A DNA stretch of 64,000 nucleotides from Prevotella merdae (GCF_900290275.1 NZ_LT985323.1:155641-219640); one strand, 5' to 3'; positions 53,864 through 63,235 are shown, counted from the first letter of the stretch. Numbers and translations: made by a program. The notes: generated from the letters alone by a model not told the origin.

Positions 53864-54028
53864 TTCGTACAAAAACATAACAGACTCAGCGAAAACTCAG
53901 AAATACAAAAAGAAAATCCTAATAAACACGGGAAACCACCCTTAAACATAAGGATATTTGTTCTATTTTTCCTAATTTTGTAGGGAAATATCCACAACTA
54001 ATAAATAATAACTAATAATATAGCAGTC

Positions 54029-54505
54029 GTGTCAAACTTCGTCGTATATCTCAAGCTCAAGCCCTTCATCGTTCAATGGCTGACATTCCACTACGGCACT
54101 CCAGTCCGCTTCCCGGACCAGAGTGCCGAGAATGCTTGCATCCGTCGCTTCCTCACCCGTCAGCCTACGTCCATGCCGGCTGTGTGTCAGCCTGGAGAGA
54201 TTGCTATCTGTATACCCGACAGCAAGCAGAAGCCGGTTGTCACCTACAACCACCTCGGCTCTCATGCGCGTGCTGCCGTGGCTGACTGCATCGAGGACAC
54301 GTTCCGGCTCCAGCTTTGGCATGACCTCAACGGTTATGAGACCCTGCATTGTCCTCTCCTGAAGGCTGTCCGGGCATGGTGTCAGAACAATGGCATCAGC
54401 ATAGATTATGAGGATACTGTCAAGATGCGTTTTCAGCGGATGCGCAACGCATATCTCAAGTCGGGCATCGACCTGCGGCGCTCATCGCGTGACCACAGCA
54501 AGTAA
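54029..54505 (+). CDS. Uncharacterised phage-like protein (158 aa)
   Basis: The frame starts with GTG and ends at 54505. No family is recognised; the protein is basic near its C-terminus (MRFQRMRNAYLKSGIDLRRS) and has LKPFIVQWLTFHYGTPVRFP at its start. The C-terminal half looks helical and may bind nucleic acid. It is first in the block that follows the iteron region. Confidence 0.65.
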   Translation: MSNFVVYLKLKPFIVQWLTFHYGTPVRFPDQSAENACIRRFLTRQPTSMPAVCQPGEIAICIPDSKQKPVVTYNHLGSHARAAVADCIEDTFRLQLWHDLNGYETLHCPLLKAVRAWCQNNGISIDYEDTVKMRFQRMRNAYLKSGIDLRRSSRDHSK

Positions 54506-54558
54506 ATTATGTTAATTTTTCTATAATTCGTACCGACAAGAACACCGTTTTTGTTCAG

Positions 54559-55011
54559 ATGCGTTCAATACCGTTCACTCCTATGAAATCAATCAAAATT
54601 GTCAAGTCTGTCGAGTATGCTTACACTACCGACATCAAGTCCCTTGAGCGGCGAGGCTCGCGCAAGGTCTACATCCCGTCGTCTGTCGTCTGGACTCCCA
54701 TCTGCGTGCGCAATCATCCTTCGCTCGTCTCGTCGAGCAAGACTGAGGACAATAATACTATAGTAACAACCACTCTCAAGCTGCTCACGCCCGAAACACT
54801 CAAGATTATCCGCCAACGGCACATGGTATTCCGCGTCACCCTTACCGATGACAGGCAATATCTTGTTGGCATCAATGGTCGTCCCTACACCCAGATTGTT
54901 GTGACTGAGAATTGCCCAGAGTCTATAACCGACAATCAGCTCACAGAGATTAATGTGTCCTTCAAGTCCGACCACCTTCCACCTTATATTATTCAGAATG
55001 TATATGGTTGA
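54559..55011 (+). CDS. Uncharacterised phage-like protein (150 aa)
   Basis: No family is recognised. The sequence is rich in beta-forming residues (IKIVKSVEYAYTTDI, HMVFRVTLTDDRQYLVGING), which would suit a small structural or tail-fitting protein. Start could be MKSIKIV (residue 9) instead. It sits ahead of the head protease gene by about 100 bases. Confidence 0.6.
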   Translation: MRSIPFTPMKSIKIVKSVEYAYTTDIKSLERRGSRKVYIPSSVVWTPICVRNHPSLVSSSKTEDNNTIVTTTLKLLTPETLKIIRQRHMVFRVTLTDDRQYLVGINGRPYTQIVVTENCPESITDNQLTEINVSFKSDHLPPYIIQNVYG

Positions 55012-55107
55012 TGACCGTCTCCGTGCTCATTTTGGGGCTTAGTCTCACTTGCCTCAGTATTTTCATCCGCTCTATCTTAGCTCTATCTTTGCCGAAAATT
55101 CATAGCT

Positions 55108-56235
55108 ATGGAATATAATTTCGTAATATCTGGCACTATCGGCGATTGGTGGAGTGGTTGCTCGGCCGATTATGTACGCTATGTGCTCAACAATAACAAG
55201 GGCAAGGAGGTTCATGTCGGATTCTGTTCGCTCGGTGGCTTCGTCAAAGATGGCCTTGAAATGCACCAGGCTTTCAAGGATCATGGTAACGTCCATGCCC
55301 ACGCCTTCGGAATGAACGCCTCAATCGCTACTATTGCTATGCTCGGATGCAAATCCATCGACATTGTCAAAGGCAGCTTCTTCTTGATACATAATGTTTC
55401 TACTCTCATCTATAAATATGAGCAAAGCAACAAGGAGCAGATTGATGCGTTCGTCCGCAAGCTTCAGGCGCAGCGCGACTCCCTCAAGAACTTCGACGAG
55501 GTGCTTGCCTCGCTCTATGCCGACAAGACGGGCAAGACCGTCGATGAATGCCTCGCTCAGATGAAGCGGGGCAACTGGCTTACTGCTCAGCAAGCTCTCG
55601 ATTTCGGCCTTGTCGACTCCATCCGCGAGGATGAGCAGGCTGAGAAGGCTGCTGCCGAGTTCTCTGCCCAGTTCGTCAACAACTACGATATCTCTAACCA
55701 ATTCAAGGATGCAGGCATACCGCCGTTATCTCTACCGCAAACCTCGGATGATGTCGCCTCTAAGGTGGCATCTGTGGTTGATGGTGATGGCAATCCAACT
55801 CAGAGCTTCCTTCAAAAGACGTGTGAAGGTCTCAAGTCCCTCTTCCGTAACCAACACGCACCAAAATTCTCTCAAAGTAATAAGATGATTAAGATTTTCG
55901 CTTCTGTCATGGCATTGCTCAACGTCGCTGAAGGTTTCGCCACCAACGACGAGGGCAATGTCACTCTTACTCAGGAGCAGATGAAGCTTATCAATGATGA
56001 GCTTCACTCGCTCAAGAAGCAGGTGGAGGACAACTCCAAGGCTGTCAACGAGGCAGGTACTGCCCTCAAACGTGTCAAGGATCAGCTCACCCAGGCTCAG
56101 AACGATGTCAAGCAACGTGATGAGCAGATTGCAGCCCTCAAGGGTTCAGCTGGCGACTCTACCGATGATAAGCCTGATTCTGCTGAGCAGTCGTTTACAG
56201 CTCAGGATGTGTTTAACCTTGTTAAAAATGTGTAA
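55108..56235 (+). CDS. ClpP-like head maturation protease with scaffold-like C-terminus (375 aa)
   Basis: Residues 1-180 have the ClpP/S49-like fold: the catalytic Ser lies in FGMNASIATIAML near residue 73, and His in FFLIHNVS near 95. Residues about 250-375, after a linker, form a coiled coil (MKLINDELHSLKKQVEDNSK) typical of scaffolding proteins. Such fused protease-scaffold proteins shape the procapsid and then digest the scaffold. The major capsid candidate follows after 5 bases. Confidence 0.83.
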   Translation: MEYNFVISGTIGDWWSGCSADYVRYVLNNNKGKEVHVGFCSLGGFVKDGLEMHQAFKDHGNVHAHAFGMNASIATIAMLGCKSIDIVKGSFFLIHNVSTLIYKYEQSNKEQIDAFVRKLQAQRDSLKNFDEVLASLYADKTGKTVDECLAQMKRGNWLTAQQALDFGLVDSIREDEQAEKAAAEFSAQFVNNYDISNQFKDAGIPPLSLPQTSDDVASKVASVVDGDGNPTQSFLQKTCEGLKSLFRNQHAPKFSQSNKMIKIFASVMALLNVAEGFATNDEGNVTLTQEQMKLINDELHSLKKQVEDNSKAVNEAGTALKRVKDQLTQAQNDVKQRDEQIAALKGSAGDSTDDKPDSAEQSFTAQDVFNLVKNV

Positions 56236-56240
56236 TTGTT

Positions 56241-57251
56241 ATGGCTTCGATTAAAATAGGTAATGTCACTTATGGTGCCGAGGAGCTGTCCAAGACCTTC
56301 CAGACCTACCGCAAGGAATTCGTCATCATGCCTTTCCTCGCGATGGAGCAGCTTGCGAAGCACATGAATGTCCGCACCGGCATTCGCTACCGTGAGACTG
56401 TCAGCCAGATGTCGACCGATGCTGAGATTAGCAACTATTCTAAGACTAAGCATCAGGATGCCGATGTGAAGATCGACCCTCGCGTCTTCGAAACTTTCTT
56501 CGGCAACATCGTGCAGGGCATCGACCCTAACGCTATCTATCAGTCCATCTGGGGTAGCAACGTCACCAAGGGCGACGGTCTCAAGAATGTTCCGATTGTT
56601 GTGCAGGTGTGCGGTTATCTCGTCAAGAAGATTGGCGAGAAGATGTTTATGAATTCGTTCACGGCAAAGCACGACTCTACAGACACTACAAGCACCTCAA
56701 AGTGGTTCAACGGTTTCCAGACCATCCTCGAGAATGATGTCGCTGGTACTAATTATACTAACAAGGTGCTCATATCTGCTGACATTGGCAACCTTGTCGA
56801 GGGTGCTGAGTCCATCACAGCCGACAACGCCGAGGACCTTATTAAAGATTTCTACTGGAATCAGGTGGGCAATCCTGCAGCTGCTGCCAAGCTTCGCTCG
56901 CAGCAGCTCAAGCTCTTTATGAGCGACCAGGCTTATCACTTCTATACTGAGTCATATCAGACCAACCACGGTTCGTTGCCCTACAACCAGGCTTACGACA
57001 AGAAGTCGCTCGATGGCGCAAGCAATGTCGAGTTCGTTCCGCTACCTTGCGTGCCTGACGACTTCCTGCTTCTCACGCCCAAGAACAACGCTTATCTCCT
57101 CTTCAACCAGAAGACGGATGATGATAAGTTCCTTGTCGAGAAGTCGCTTAGCAACCACTACGACGTTGACTTCATCATGAACTACTTCTTTGGCACTCAG
57201 TTTGAGTCAGTTTCTCCTGAGGTTCTCCGCTATTGGAAGAAGAAGGCTTAA
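56241..57251 (+). CDS. Probable major capsid protein (336 aa)
   Basis: I do not see a named motif, but position directly after the protease-scaffold gene, size and composition (beta-rich with few Cys) fit an HK97-fold capsid protein. Regions of note are QTYRKEFVIMPFLAMEQLA near the start and VPDDFLLLTPKNNAYLLFN near residues 272-290. A hairpin follows at about 57269-57302. Confidence 0.65.
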   Translation: MASIKIGNVTYGAEELSKTFQTYRKEFVIMPFLAMEQLAKHMNVRTGIRYRETVSQMSTDAEISNYSKTKHQDADVKIDPRVFETFFGNIVQGIDPNAIYQSIWGSNVTKGDGLKNVPIVVQVCGYLVKKIGEKMFMNSFTAKHDSTDTTSTSKWFNGFQTILENDVAGTNYTNKVLISADIGNLVEGAESITADNAEDLIKDFYWNQVGNPAAAAKLRSQQLKLFMSDQAYHFYTESYQTNHGSLPYNQAYDKKSLDGASNVEFVPLPCVPDDFLLLTPKNNAYLLFNQKTDDDKFLVEKSLSNHYDVDFIMNYFFGTQFESVSPEVLRYWKKKA

Positions 57252-57329
57252 GCAGGGTTATGTATAGTGATTAGGGGTTCCTCACCACTCGTGGGGTTCC
57301 CCAATTAATAATTTAATAATTTTACAAAA

Positions 57330-57929
57330 ATGACAAAGTGTACTGGCGCTGAGTCTATCTACTCAGACATTAATTTCTGCCCAGGGCAGAAGTCTCTGCC
57401 GGGTGTGCGTGGCTGGATTTACGGCATTTCCAAGCGCGACATTGTCAAATGGCCGACTATCGGGGCTGAAGCTCCTAAGGATCTTGAGTCTGTAGCTAAA
57501 TATACGGGCGATTTCGTCCTCGCTTCCGATAAAAAGTGGCATAAGATTGCTCTTATCCCCAACGAGTCGGAGCTTAAGGTGGAGTCGCAGGGTTCTTACG
57601 GTTCCAAGACCTTTAAGAATACTGGTACAGCCGTGGCTCCTGGTACTGAGGAGAAGATTACTGGCTACATAGCACAGGCCAACAACGATGAGATGGTCTA
57701 CCTCTTCATCCAGCGCAACGGCAAGGCTCGTATGCTCGGTTCCGAGGCTTTTACGCCCGAACTCACTCTCTCGCAGGATCTTGGCAAGGCTCCAACCGAT
57801 GCCAACTCTACCTCTATACAGATTGCTGCCGATGACGAGTATCCTGCTCCGTTCTATCCGGGCAAGATTGAGACTGCCGACGGCGATTTCTCTGGTGAGA
57901 CTGGCCTACTTCTTAATGTTGCTGCATAG
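57330..57929 (+). CDS. Phage structural protein, possibly tail tube or head decoration (199 aa)
   Basis: The protein is beta-rich with many Gly, Thr and Ala (SYGSKTFKNTGTAVAPGTEE) and follows the capsid gene in its own transcript context, with hairpins before and after. Tail-tube proteins often occupy such a place, but a decoration protein is just as possible. No motif decides. Confidence 0.5.
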   Translation: MTKCTGAESIYSDINFCPGQKSLPGVRGWIYGISKRDIVKWPTIGAEAPKDLESVAKYTGDFVLASDKKWHKIALIPNESELKVESQGSYGSKTFKNTGTAVAPGTEEKITGYIAQANNDEMVYLFIQRNGKARMLGSEAFTPELTLSQDLGKAPTDANSTSIQIAADDEYPAPFYPGKIETADGDFSGETGLLLNVAA

Positions 57930-57978
57930 GCTTTTCTTTATAATCATAATAGGTTTAATTTTATTAACGTGTTAGGGG

Positions 57979-58010
57979 CGGTCAGCATAGCAATTGTGCT
58001 GGCCGTTTTT
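57979..58010 (+). terminator. Terminator inside the structural gene block
   Basis: CGGTCAGCA and TGTGCTGGCCG pair across a short loop and are followed by five T. It also shows that the next gene starts at ATG 58036, not at an upstream in-frame codon. Confidence 0.75.
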
Positions 58011-58035
58011 ACTTAACAATCAATTTCTTTACTCT

Positions 58036-58908
58036 ATGTACGATGATAAGTTAACTCAAGATATGCAGTCATGGCTTGCTGACGAGTCTCACGATAGCGC
58101 GTCCATCATTCATGGTGCCGAACTTGTGCTTAAGCTCAACCGCAATGTGTCTATGTATCAGACTATTATCCGCCGTCCGCTTAAGTTCGAGTCCAAGGTA
58201 CGCTATGAGCTTAACAAGTTCCTGCCCATGCGACTCGAGCGCATGACTCTGCAGGATGTCAAGGCTCTCGATGCCGAGGTCACACCTGAGGTTAAGGAGG
58301 CCATCGACGAGGAGCAGCAGTTCATGACCGACAATAAAGATGAGGAGGCTGCTGAGGACTCGGAGGACTCTGATGCTCCTGCTGATATGTCTTTCCTCCC
58401 TCGCGCGTCGGGCATCCGTCCCGACCACGACAAGCTGCCAGCAGATGTGCGCAGCATCTGGCAGCAGAACAAGGAACGTTGGAACAACATCAAGCGTCTC
58501 TACATGACCCTGCTGCCTCTCACACAGCCTTGCGACCGCTACGAGTATCTGCAGCAGCTCAAGGAGACATGGTATACCTACAAGCGTGAGCTCGAGCGCT
58601 ACGACAACTATATTGCTCCTTCAGGCTCGGAGGTTGCCGCTGATGGCGCGGCTCCCTCGCCAGTTGACATTGCCAAGGACATTTCCAACGCTCGCTCTTA
58701 CATTACTAAGTATATCGACCGCCTTGTGGAGCTTCGTCGCTCCTCTCTCTCTGCTGATGATAACACAAAGGCTCTCGCCGATTACAACAATTTGCTCGCC
58801 AAGGTGCAGCAGCGCGTTACCGTGCTCGTCGAAAATGCTGCCCCTATCGGCGATGATATCTTAGCTAAACTCAATGAGACAGGTCTGTCCCTTCCGTCCG
58901 CTGAGTGA
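58036..58908 (+). CDS. Uncharacterised phage-like protein (290 aa)
   Basis: No family is recognised. The chain is helical, with an acidic centre (EEAAEDSEDSDAPADMS) and two long helical regions (NKERWNNIKRLYMTLLPLTQ; NARSYITKYIDRLVELRRS). It might be a head-tail connector or packaging accessory, but this rests only on position. Its end overlaps the next gene by 35 bases. Confidence 0.6.
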   Translation: MYDDKLTQDMQSWLADESHDSASIIHGAELVLKLNRNVSMYQTIIRRPLKFESKVRYELNKFLPMRLERMTLQDVKALDAEVTPEVKEAIDEEQQFMTDNKDEEAAEDSEDSDAPADMSFLPRASGIRPDHDKLPADVRSIWQQNKERWNNIKRLYMTLLPLTQPCDRYEYLQQLKETWYTYKRELERYDNYIAPSGSEVAADGAAPSPVDIAKDISNARSYITKYIDRLVELRRSSLSADDNTKALADYNNLLAKVQQRVTVLVENAAPIGDDILAKLNETGLSLPSAE

Positions 58909-59434
58909 TGCTACTGCTCAGTATCATCTCGGTACTGGATTACACACGCTCGGTTTGCTCAGTTGGATTCTGAAGCAGACCGGGCGTGCCGACGTATATG
59001 TGTCAACTTTCTCAACTTCCGACGCTTTCCTCTCTGGCTTCTTGCGTCTGCGCCGTCGCAACCTGATTGCACATGCTACTCTGGTGGCCGACCTCAAGGC
59101 TGCTCGTAAGACTGTGCAGCTCTATCGGCTTATGCAGAGTTGTTTCGACCATGTGCATCTTGCGCAGAACCACTCCAAGATTGTCCTCGTCAATACAGCC
59201 GACTATACCGTGTCGGTCATCAGCTCGCAGAATCAGACCTATGGTGACCGTGCTGAGTGTACCATGCTCACCACCGACCCTCAAGCCTATTACTCGCTTC
59301 TTGCCGGTCTCAGAGGCATCGTCGATAAATCTTTGGAACTTAATGGACTATTCAACCGACTTGCTCTCCGAGATAGAGGCTCATGCCAAGGAGATGATGA
59401 CTCCACCGGAGATATCCGCCCTTTTGGGTATTGA
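58874..59434 (+). CDS. Phospholipase D-like (single HKD) protein (186 aa)
   Basis: Residues near 100-122 read NHSKIVLVNTADYTVSVISS and continue QNQT, the HxK(x)nS/N pattern of PLD-superfamily proteins, which also include nucleases. Only one such motif is present, as in dimeric bacterial endonucleases. Upstream there is YVSTFSTSDAFLSG, matching the first strand of the fold. A nuclease in packaging or host takeover is plausible. It overlaps both neighbours. Confidence 0.6.
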   Translation: MRQVCPFRPLSDATAQYHLGTGLHTLGLLSWILKQTGRADVYVSTFSTSDAFLSGFLRLRRRNLIAHATLVADLKAARKTVQLYRLMQSCFDHVHLAQNHSKIVLVNTADYTVSVISSQNQTYGDRAECTMLTTDPQAYYSLLAGLRGIVDKSLELNGLFNRLALRDRGSCQGDDDSTGDIRPFGY

Positions 59435-59621
59435 TGAGCGTCAGCTGTCCGACGATATTAATACTGTCGGCCATCCTGCCCGTACTGCCTACCTCAAAGG
59501 TGTGTCTGCTACTGCTCTTGAGCTTCGACGCACTCTCCACGACACGGCCCTCGCCGGCTCTCCGTATGCTGTCCAGGAGTGCCAGCGTCTTCTCTCCGTC
59601 GCACAGTCGGCTGTCAGTTAG
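59343..59621 (+). CDS. Putative terminase small subunit, HTH type (92 aa)
   Basis: The frame from ATG 59343 encodes a small helical protein with MTPPEISALLGIDERQLSDD, a helix-turn-helix as in small terminase or Terminase_5-like proteins, followed by a helical C-terminus. The frame is open further upstream but that part is antiphase to the PLD-like gene and is not believed. It lies two genes before the large terminase. Confidence 0.55.
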   Translation: MDYSTDLLSEIEAHAKEMMTPPEISALLGIDERQLSDDINTVGHPARTAYLKGVSATALELRRTLHDTALAGSPYAVQECQRLLSVAQSAVS

Positions 59622-59658
59622 CAATTCAACATTCAAAACTCAAAATTCAACATTCACC

Positions 59659-60255
59659 ATGCCTCTTCCCGTCAACCTCGATGAATACTCGCGCTACGTC
59701 ACTCTCGACGACTCTGAGCTTCGCGACCTGCGTGTCTCCGATTCTGTCCTCAATAGGCTGCATCGCATTCGTGGGCTATATGCGTATTGGCTGCAGTTCC
59801 CCTCGAAGAGCGACAACGACCTTGTGCAGTACGACATGAATATGTTCAAGGCTTCGCGCTCTCTTGCCTACGAGGATCTGCATCTCACCAAGGTCTTGCT
59901 CGGCAACATGCAGCAGACCACCAAGGAGTTTATGAGGTGGAAGATCAACAAGTCTGTCGAGCAGGACATTGCTGCAGCTCGTAAGGCTGGTGAGTGGCGG
60001 GCTGTGGCTGCTCTCTCAAAGGTGCTTGTGGCTAACAATCGCACAGACAAGGATGATGAACCTGACCTTGAGTTCGACAAGATTGTGCCGCAGAACTTTG
60101 AGCCGACTGACGATCCTACAGTTCTTGGCATAGAGCGCATCCCCGACCTCCGTGGCAAGATTCGCGCTCTCTACAAGCGCTACTCAAATACTATGGTGCA
60201 GGACGCTGACTTTGAGGAGATTAAGGATGAACCTAAACCCGATGAAGATGATTGA
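59659..60255 (+). CDS. Uncharacterised packaging-region protein (198 aa)
   Basis: Start is at MPLPVNLDEYSRYV (ATG 59659); the longer open frame runs back over the previous gene. The chain is helical, with many charged residues and an acidic end (DEPKPDEDD). It ends 28 bases into the terminase gene. It may assist DNA packaging, for example as a second small-terminase-like protein, but no motif proves it. Confidence 0.55.
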   Translation: MPLPVNLDEYSRYVTLDDSELRDLRVSDSVLNRLHRIRGLYAYWLQFPSKSDNDLVQYDMNMFKASRSLAYEDLHLTKVLLGNMQQTTKEFMRWKINKSVEQDIAAARKAGEWRAVAALSKVLVANNRTDKDDEPDLEFDKIVPQNFEPTDDPTVLGIERIPDLRGKIRALYKRYSNTMVQDADFEEIKDEPKPDEDD

Positions 60256-61879
60256 TAACACAGAACAACCCAACCGACAATACTTCAACGATGCTCAATA
60301 CTACTCTCTGGCCATGAACACTCGCGACGAGGTGATTGTGGCAGGGCGTGGTATCGGCAAGGGTGCCATTCAGGCACGGCGCTTGCAGTCGTGTTTTCAA
60401 GGTATGCCCGGTTCTATGGGCGGTTTTGTGGCTCCTTCAGTCAAGCGTTGTCTCACCAATATCCTTCCCTCAATGCTCATTCATCTTGAGCGTTGGGGGT
60501 TCAAACGCGACCTGCATTATGTTGTTGGTCGCCGACCATGGAAGAAATTGCATTGGAAGTCGCCCATCTTCACCCCTGCCAACTGGGAGAACACTATCAG
60601 CTTCTACAACGGCTCTGTCTGCAACATCATCTCGCAGGACCGCTCGGGCACGTCCAACTCTATGTCGCTCGACTACCTCATAATCGACGAGGCAAAGTTC
60701 ATCGACTTCGAGCAGCTCAAGGATGAGACGTTCCAAGCCAATCGTGGCAATGAGATGTACTTCCGCCACTTTCCTCTCCACCATGGCATGACTATCACGT
60801 CGGATATGCCGGTCACCAAGCGAGGCTCATGGTTCCTCTCCTACAAGGACAAGCAGGATCCTGAGCTTGTCAAGGTCATCGAGGGCATCATCTACCAGAT
60901 CTGGAAGCTGCGTGCAAAGATGGCAAAGCGCCCTGAGCTGCATGAGGCTATAAGCAAGCGTCTTGAGGAGCTTAACCGACAGCTTAATTTTTTCCGCTCA
61001 CATTGTCTCCTCTACAAGGAGTACTCATCTATCGAAAACTTGGCACTTCTTGGCGAGGAGTTCATCCGTCGCGCCAAGCGTGACCTTCCTCCGCTCACCT
61101 TCGCCACATCTATCATGTGCCAGCGCATAGGCATTGCTGCGGACGGCTTTTATGGTGGTCTGCGTGAGGATGTCAACCTCTATACGGCTCCCAACGAGTC
61201 TGTGCTTAACCTCCACAATCTCGCCAAGGCCGAGGGTGGAGTCATCCCGAACGACTGCCGAATGGATGCCGACCGCGACGATCGTGCTCCTCTGCTCATA
61301 GCATTCGACTCCAACAACCTCATCAACTGGCTTGTGGTGGGGCAGGTGCAAGGCTCCAAGCTCCGCATCCTCAAGTCGTTCTTCGTAAAGTATGAGCGCA
61401 AGATTCCCGAGCTGCTCGAGGACTTTAATGCTTACTATCATTTCCATCGGCGTCATCAGGTGATATTCTATTACGACTCCACCATGGTTGGTACGAACTG
61501 GGGCTTGCACTACAACGACCCGCACAAGGAGGTCATCAAGTCCCTGCGCTCCATGGGATGGGCTGTGCGCGACGTGTACCTGGGCAACCCGATGAACCAC
61601 ATCGAGAAGAATGCTCTTATCAACAATATGTTCCGCGGACGTGCCCGCCTTCAGGTGTTCATCAACCGCGACAACAATCCCGACCTCTTCATCTCTATCA
61701 CTTCGGCTGGCGTCTACAATGGCAAGAAGGACAAGCGAGGTGAGAAGCTTGCCGAGACTGAGGAGGACAAGCTGGAGGCGCGTACCGATGGCTCCGACGC
61801 TTTCGACGTGATCTGCATAGGTGCCGAGACCAAGCCCGTGTTCCAAGGCTCTGGTGGCACAGTCAACACATACGGTTAG
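60227..61879 (+). CDS. Phage terminase large subunit (550 aa)
   Basis: The motor that packages DNA into the procapsid. The ATPase has a Walker A-like VIVAGRGIGKG near residue 38 and Walker B DYLIIDEAKF near 150. The nuclease part carries LIAFDSNN near 365 and IFYYDSTMVG, the expected Asp residues of an RNase H fold. Start at ATG 60227 (MNLNPMKMID); ATG 60242 is also possible. No portal gene follows; instead a terminator and DNA of another type begin. Confidence 0.85.
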   Translation: MNLNPMKMIDNTEQPNRQYFNDAQYYSLAMNTRDEVIVAGRGIGKGAIQARRLQSCFQGMPGSMGGFVAPSVKRCLTNILPSMLIHLERWGFKRDLHYVVGRRPWKKLHWKSPIFTPANWENTISFYNGSVCNIISQDRSGTSNSMSLDYLIIDEAKFIDFEQLKDETFQANRGNEMYFRHFPLHHGMTITSDMPVTKRGSWFLSYKDKQDPELVKVIEGIIYQIWKLRAKMAKRPELHEAISKRLEELNRQLNFFRSHCLLYKEYSSIENLALLGEEFIRRAKRDLPPLTFATSIMCQRIGIAADGFYGGLREDVNLYTAPNESVLNLHNLAKAEGGVIPNDCRMDADRDDRAPLLIAFDSNNLINWLVVGQVQGSKLRILKSFFVKYERKIPELLEDFNAYYHFHRRHQVIFYYDSTMVGTNWGLHYNDPHKEVIKSLRSMGWAVRDVYLGNPMNHIEKNALINNMFRGRARLQVFINRDNNPDLFISITSAGVYNGKKDKRGEKLAETEEDKLEARTDGSDAFDVICIGAETKPVFQGSGGTVNTYG

Positions 61880-61931
61880 CTTTATGTCTTTAGCTTTTTT
61901 CGTTGTTTCATTTTTAGTTTAGTTTTGGGTC

Positions 61932-61965
61932 GGCCACTTGCGCGTGATGCGTAGGTGGCTTTTTT
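61932..61965 (+). terminator. Terminator after terminase
   Basis: GGCCAC and GTGGC(t) arms with a GCGC-centred loop are followed by six T. The phage-like module ends here. Confidence 0.7.
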
Positions 61966-62691
61966 GTTTGGCAATTGCCAAGCTGTTTTTCCTCACACAA
62001 GGTCGCCCGACCGCAAGCCGAAATCACATACTTGGGGACATCGTTCTGCATATTCCGCTTTGTCGGGGGGAGGCAATTGCCGTCTCGGCGTAGGGCGGTG
62101 TAGTGCTGCAAAGACGTAAGTCTTGCACCCTGCAAAATTTAGCCACATAACTCATTGAAAATAAGGCGGCTAAATTTTGCAGGTATGGAATAGGTACGCG
62201 AAAACGCGACATTTTTTGATATGGAAACTTCTTTTCATTGCGGAAAAGAAGCAAAAGCGCTGCCGATAGCGAGCTATCGGGGGGTATTCTCCGGGGGAGA
62301 ATGGATTTTTTTACATCTTCCGCTTATCCGCTTGAGAGCCTTTTTTTAAAAGCGCATCGCATCGAAATCCGTTTTTCCTCCGCGAATTTACGACGAACGG
62401 CTGTCAGCCAAGAACCGCAAGCTAAAGTACCAGAAATTTCACGGCAGCCTTCCGAGTTTTTCCTTCCTACATCTACCTTCTAAAAACTCGGTTTTCCGTG
62501 AAATTTCAGTCTCTTTTTCTTGTCTTTTAGCCTTGCTTTCGTCGTCTTTTTGCGGCGTAAAAAGCGAAATTCGACCCGACGTGAATTAAAAAAAAACTCT
62601 CAAACGGGCTACAGATGGGAGGTGTAAAAAGCTCCTTTCTCGCCTCGGAGAATTAAGAACCCCATTAAGAAATATTTAAAATTTGACTATT
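61966..62691. other. Non-coding region resembling a conjugative-element intergenic segment
   Basis: No gene was found. It holds two palindromes with core GGCAATTGCC (61968-61981 as a 14-mer and 62072-62081), and perfect 16-base arms CCTGCAAAATTTAGCC (62129-62144) and its complement (62168-62183). Such palindromes occur near mobilisation or regulatory regions of Bacteroidetes conjugative elements; an origin of transfer is possible but not shown. Confidence 0.5.
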
Positions 62692-63222
62692 ATGAGAACA
62701 GCAGCGTATTTCTCCTACATTCCGAAGCGCATCCGTACCGCTGACGAAATTGTTAACCGTGTGCGTAATTTCATCTATGCTTTCAAGGACGGCAAGCGCA
62801 AGGCTACAGATTATGCCATCAGTCTTGTGGCTAACACCCTTAACAAGTGGTATGGCGCAAGTTGCGAGGACTATGTCTTGTGTTGTGTGCCGTCTGCAAA
62901 CAACTACAAGTATATAGTAAGGTTCAAGCGGTTTGCCGAGCAAGTGAGCAAGCTGACAGGCGTGCAGAACGGCACGGCTCACGTGAATATCTTTGGGCAG
63001 CGTGAAGCCAAGCACACCAACGCACGACACATCGTAAGCGAGTCGTATGGTTATATCGTGTCAGCCGACCCCGATTTCTTTCAAGGCAAGACCGTCATTC
63101 TGTTTGATGACCTTATAACCACAGGCGAGACCGCCAACAGCTTTGCCAAGGAGCTTGAAGCCGTAGGCGCAACCGTTATAGGTGCAATGTTTCTTGCACG
63201 AACCCGAACAACTAACAACTAA
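62692..63222 (+). CDS. Phosphoribosyltransferase-like protein (176 aa)
   Basis: The PRPP-binding motif VILFDDLITTGETANSF is near residues 138-154, and the rest has the length and pattern of ComF/type I phosphoribosyltransferases. Proteins of this type are common in Bacteroidetes conjugative elements next to radC-like genes; their substrate is unknown. Start set at ATG 62692 (MRTAAYF), not the TTG before it. The RadC gene follows 13 bases on. Confidence 0.8.
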   Translation: MRTAAYFSYIPKRIRTADEIVNRVRNFIYAFKDGKRKATDYAISLVANTLNKWYGASCEDYVLCCVPSANNYKYIVRFKRFAEQVSKLTGVQNGTAHVNIFGQREAKHTNARHIVSESYGYIVSADPDFFQGKTVILFDDLITTGETANSFAKELEAVGATVIGAMFLARTRTTNN

Positions 63223-63235
63223 AAACTTATACATT

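Noticed and set aside
61025..61846. 273-codon minus-strand frame inside the terminase gene
   Set aside because: It is antisense to a gene with clear Walker and nuclease motifs; long shadows are common in this higher-GC region.
62238..62483. 81-codon frame before the phosphoribosyltransferase gene
   Set aside because: Composition is irregular and it has no motif or coupling to neighbours; treated as non-coding.
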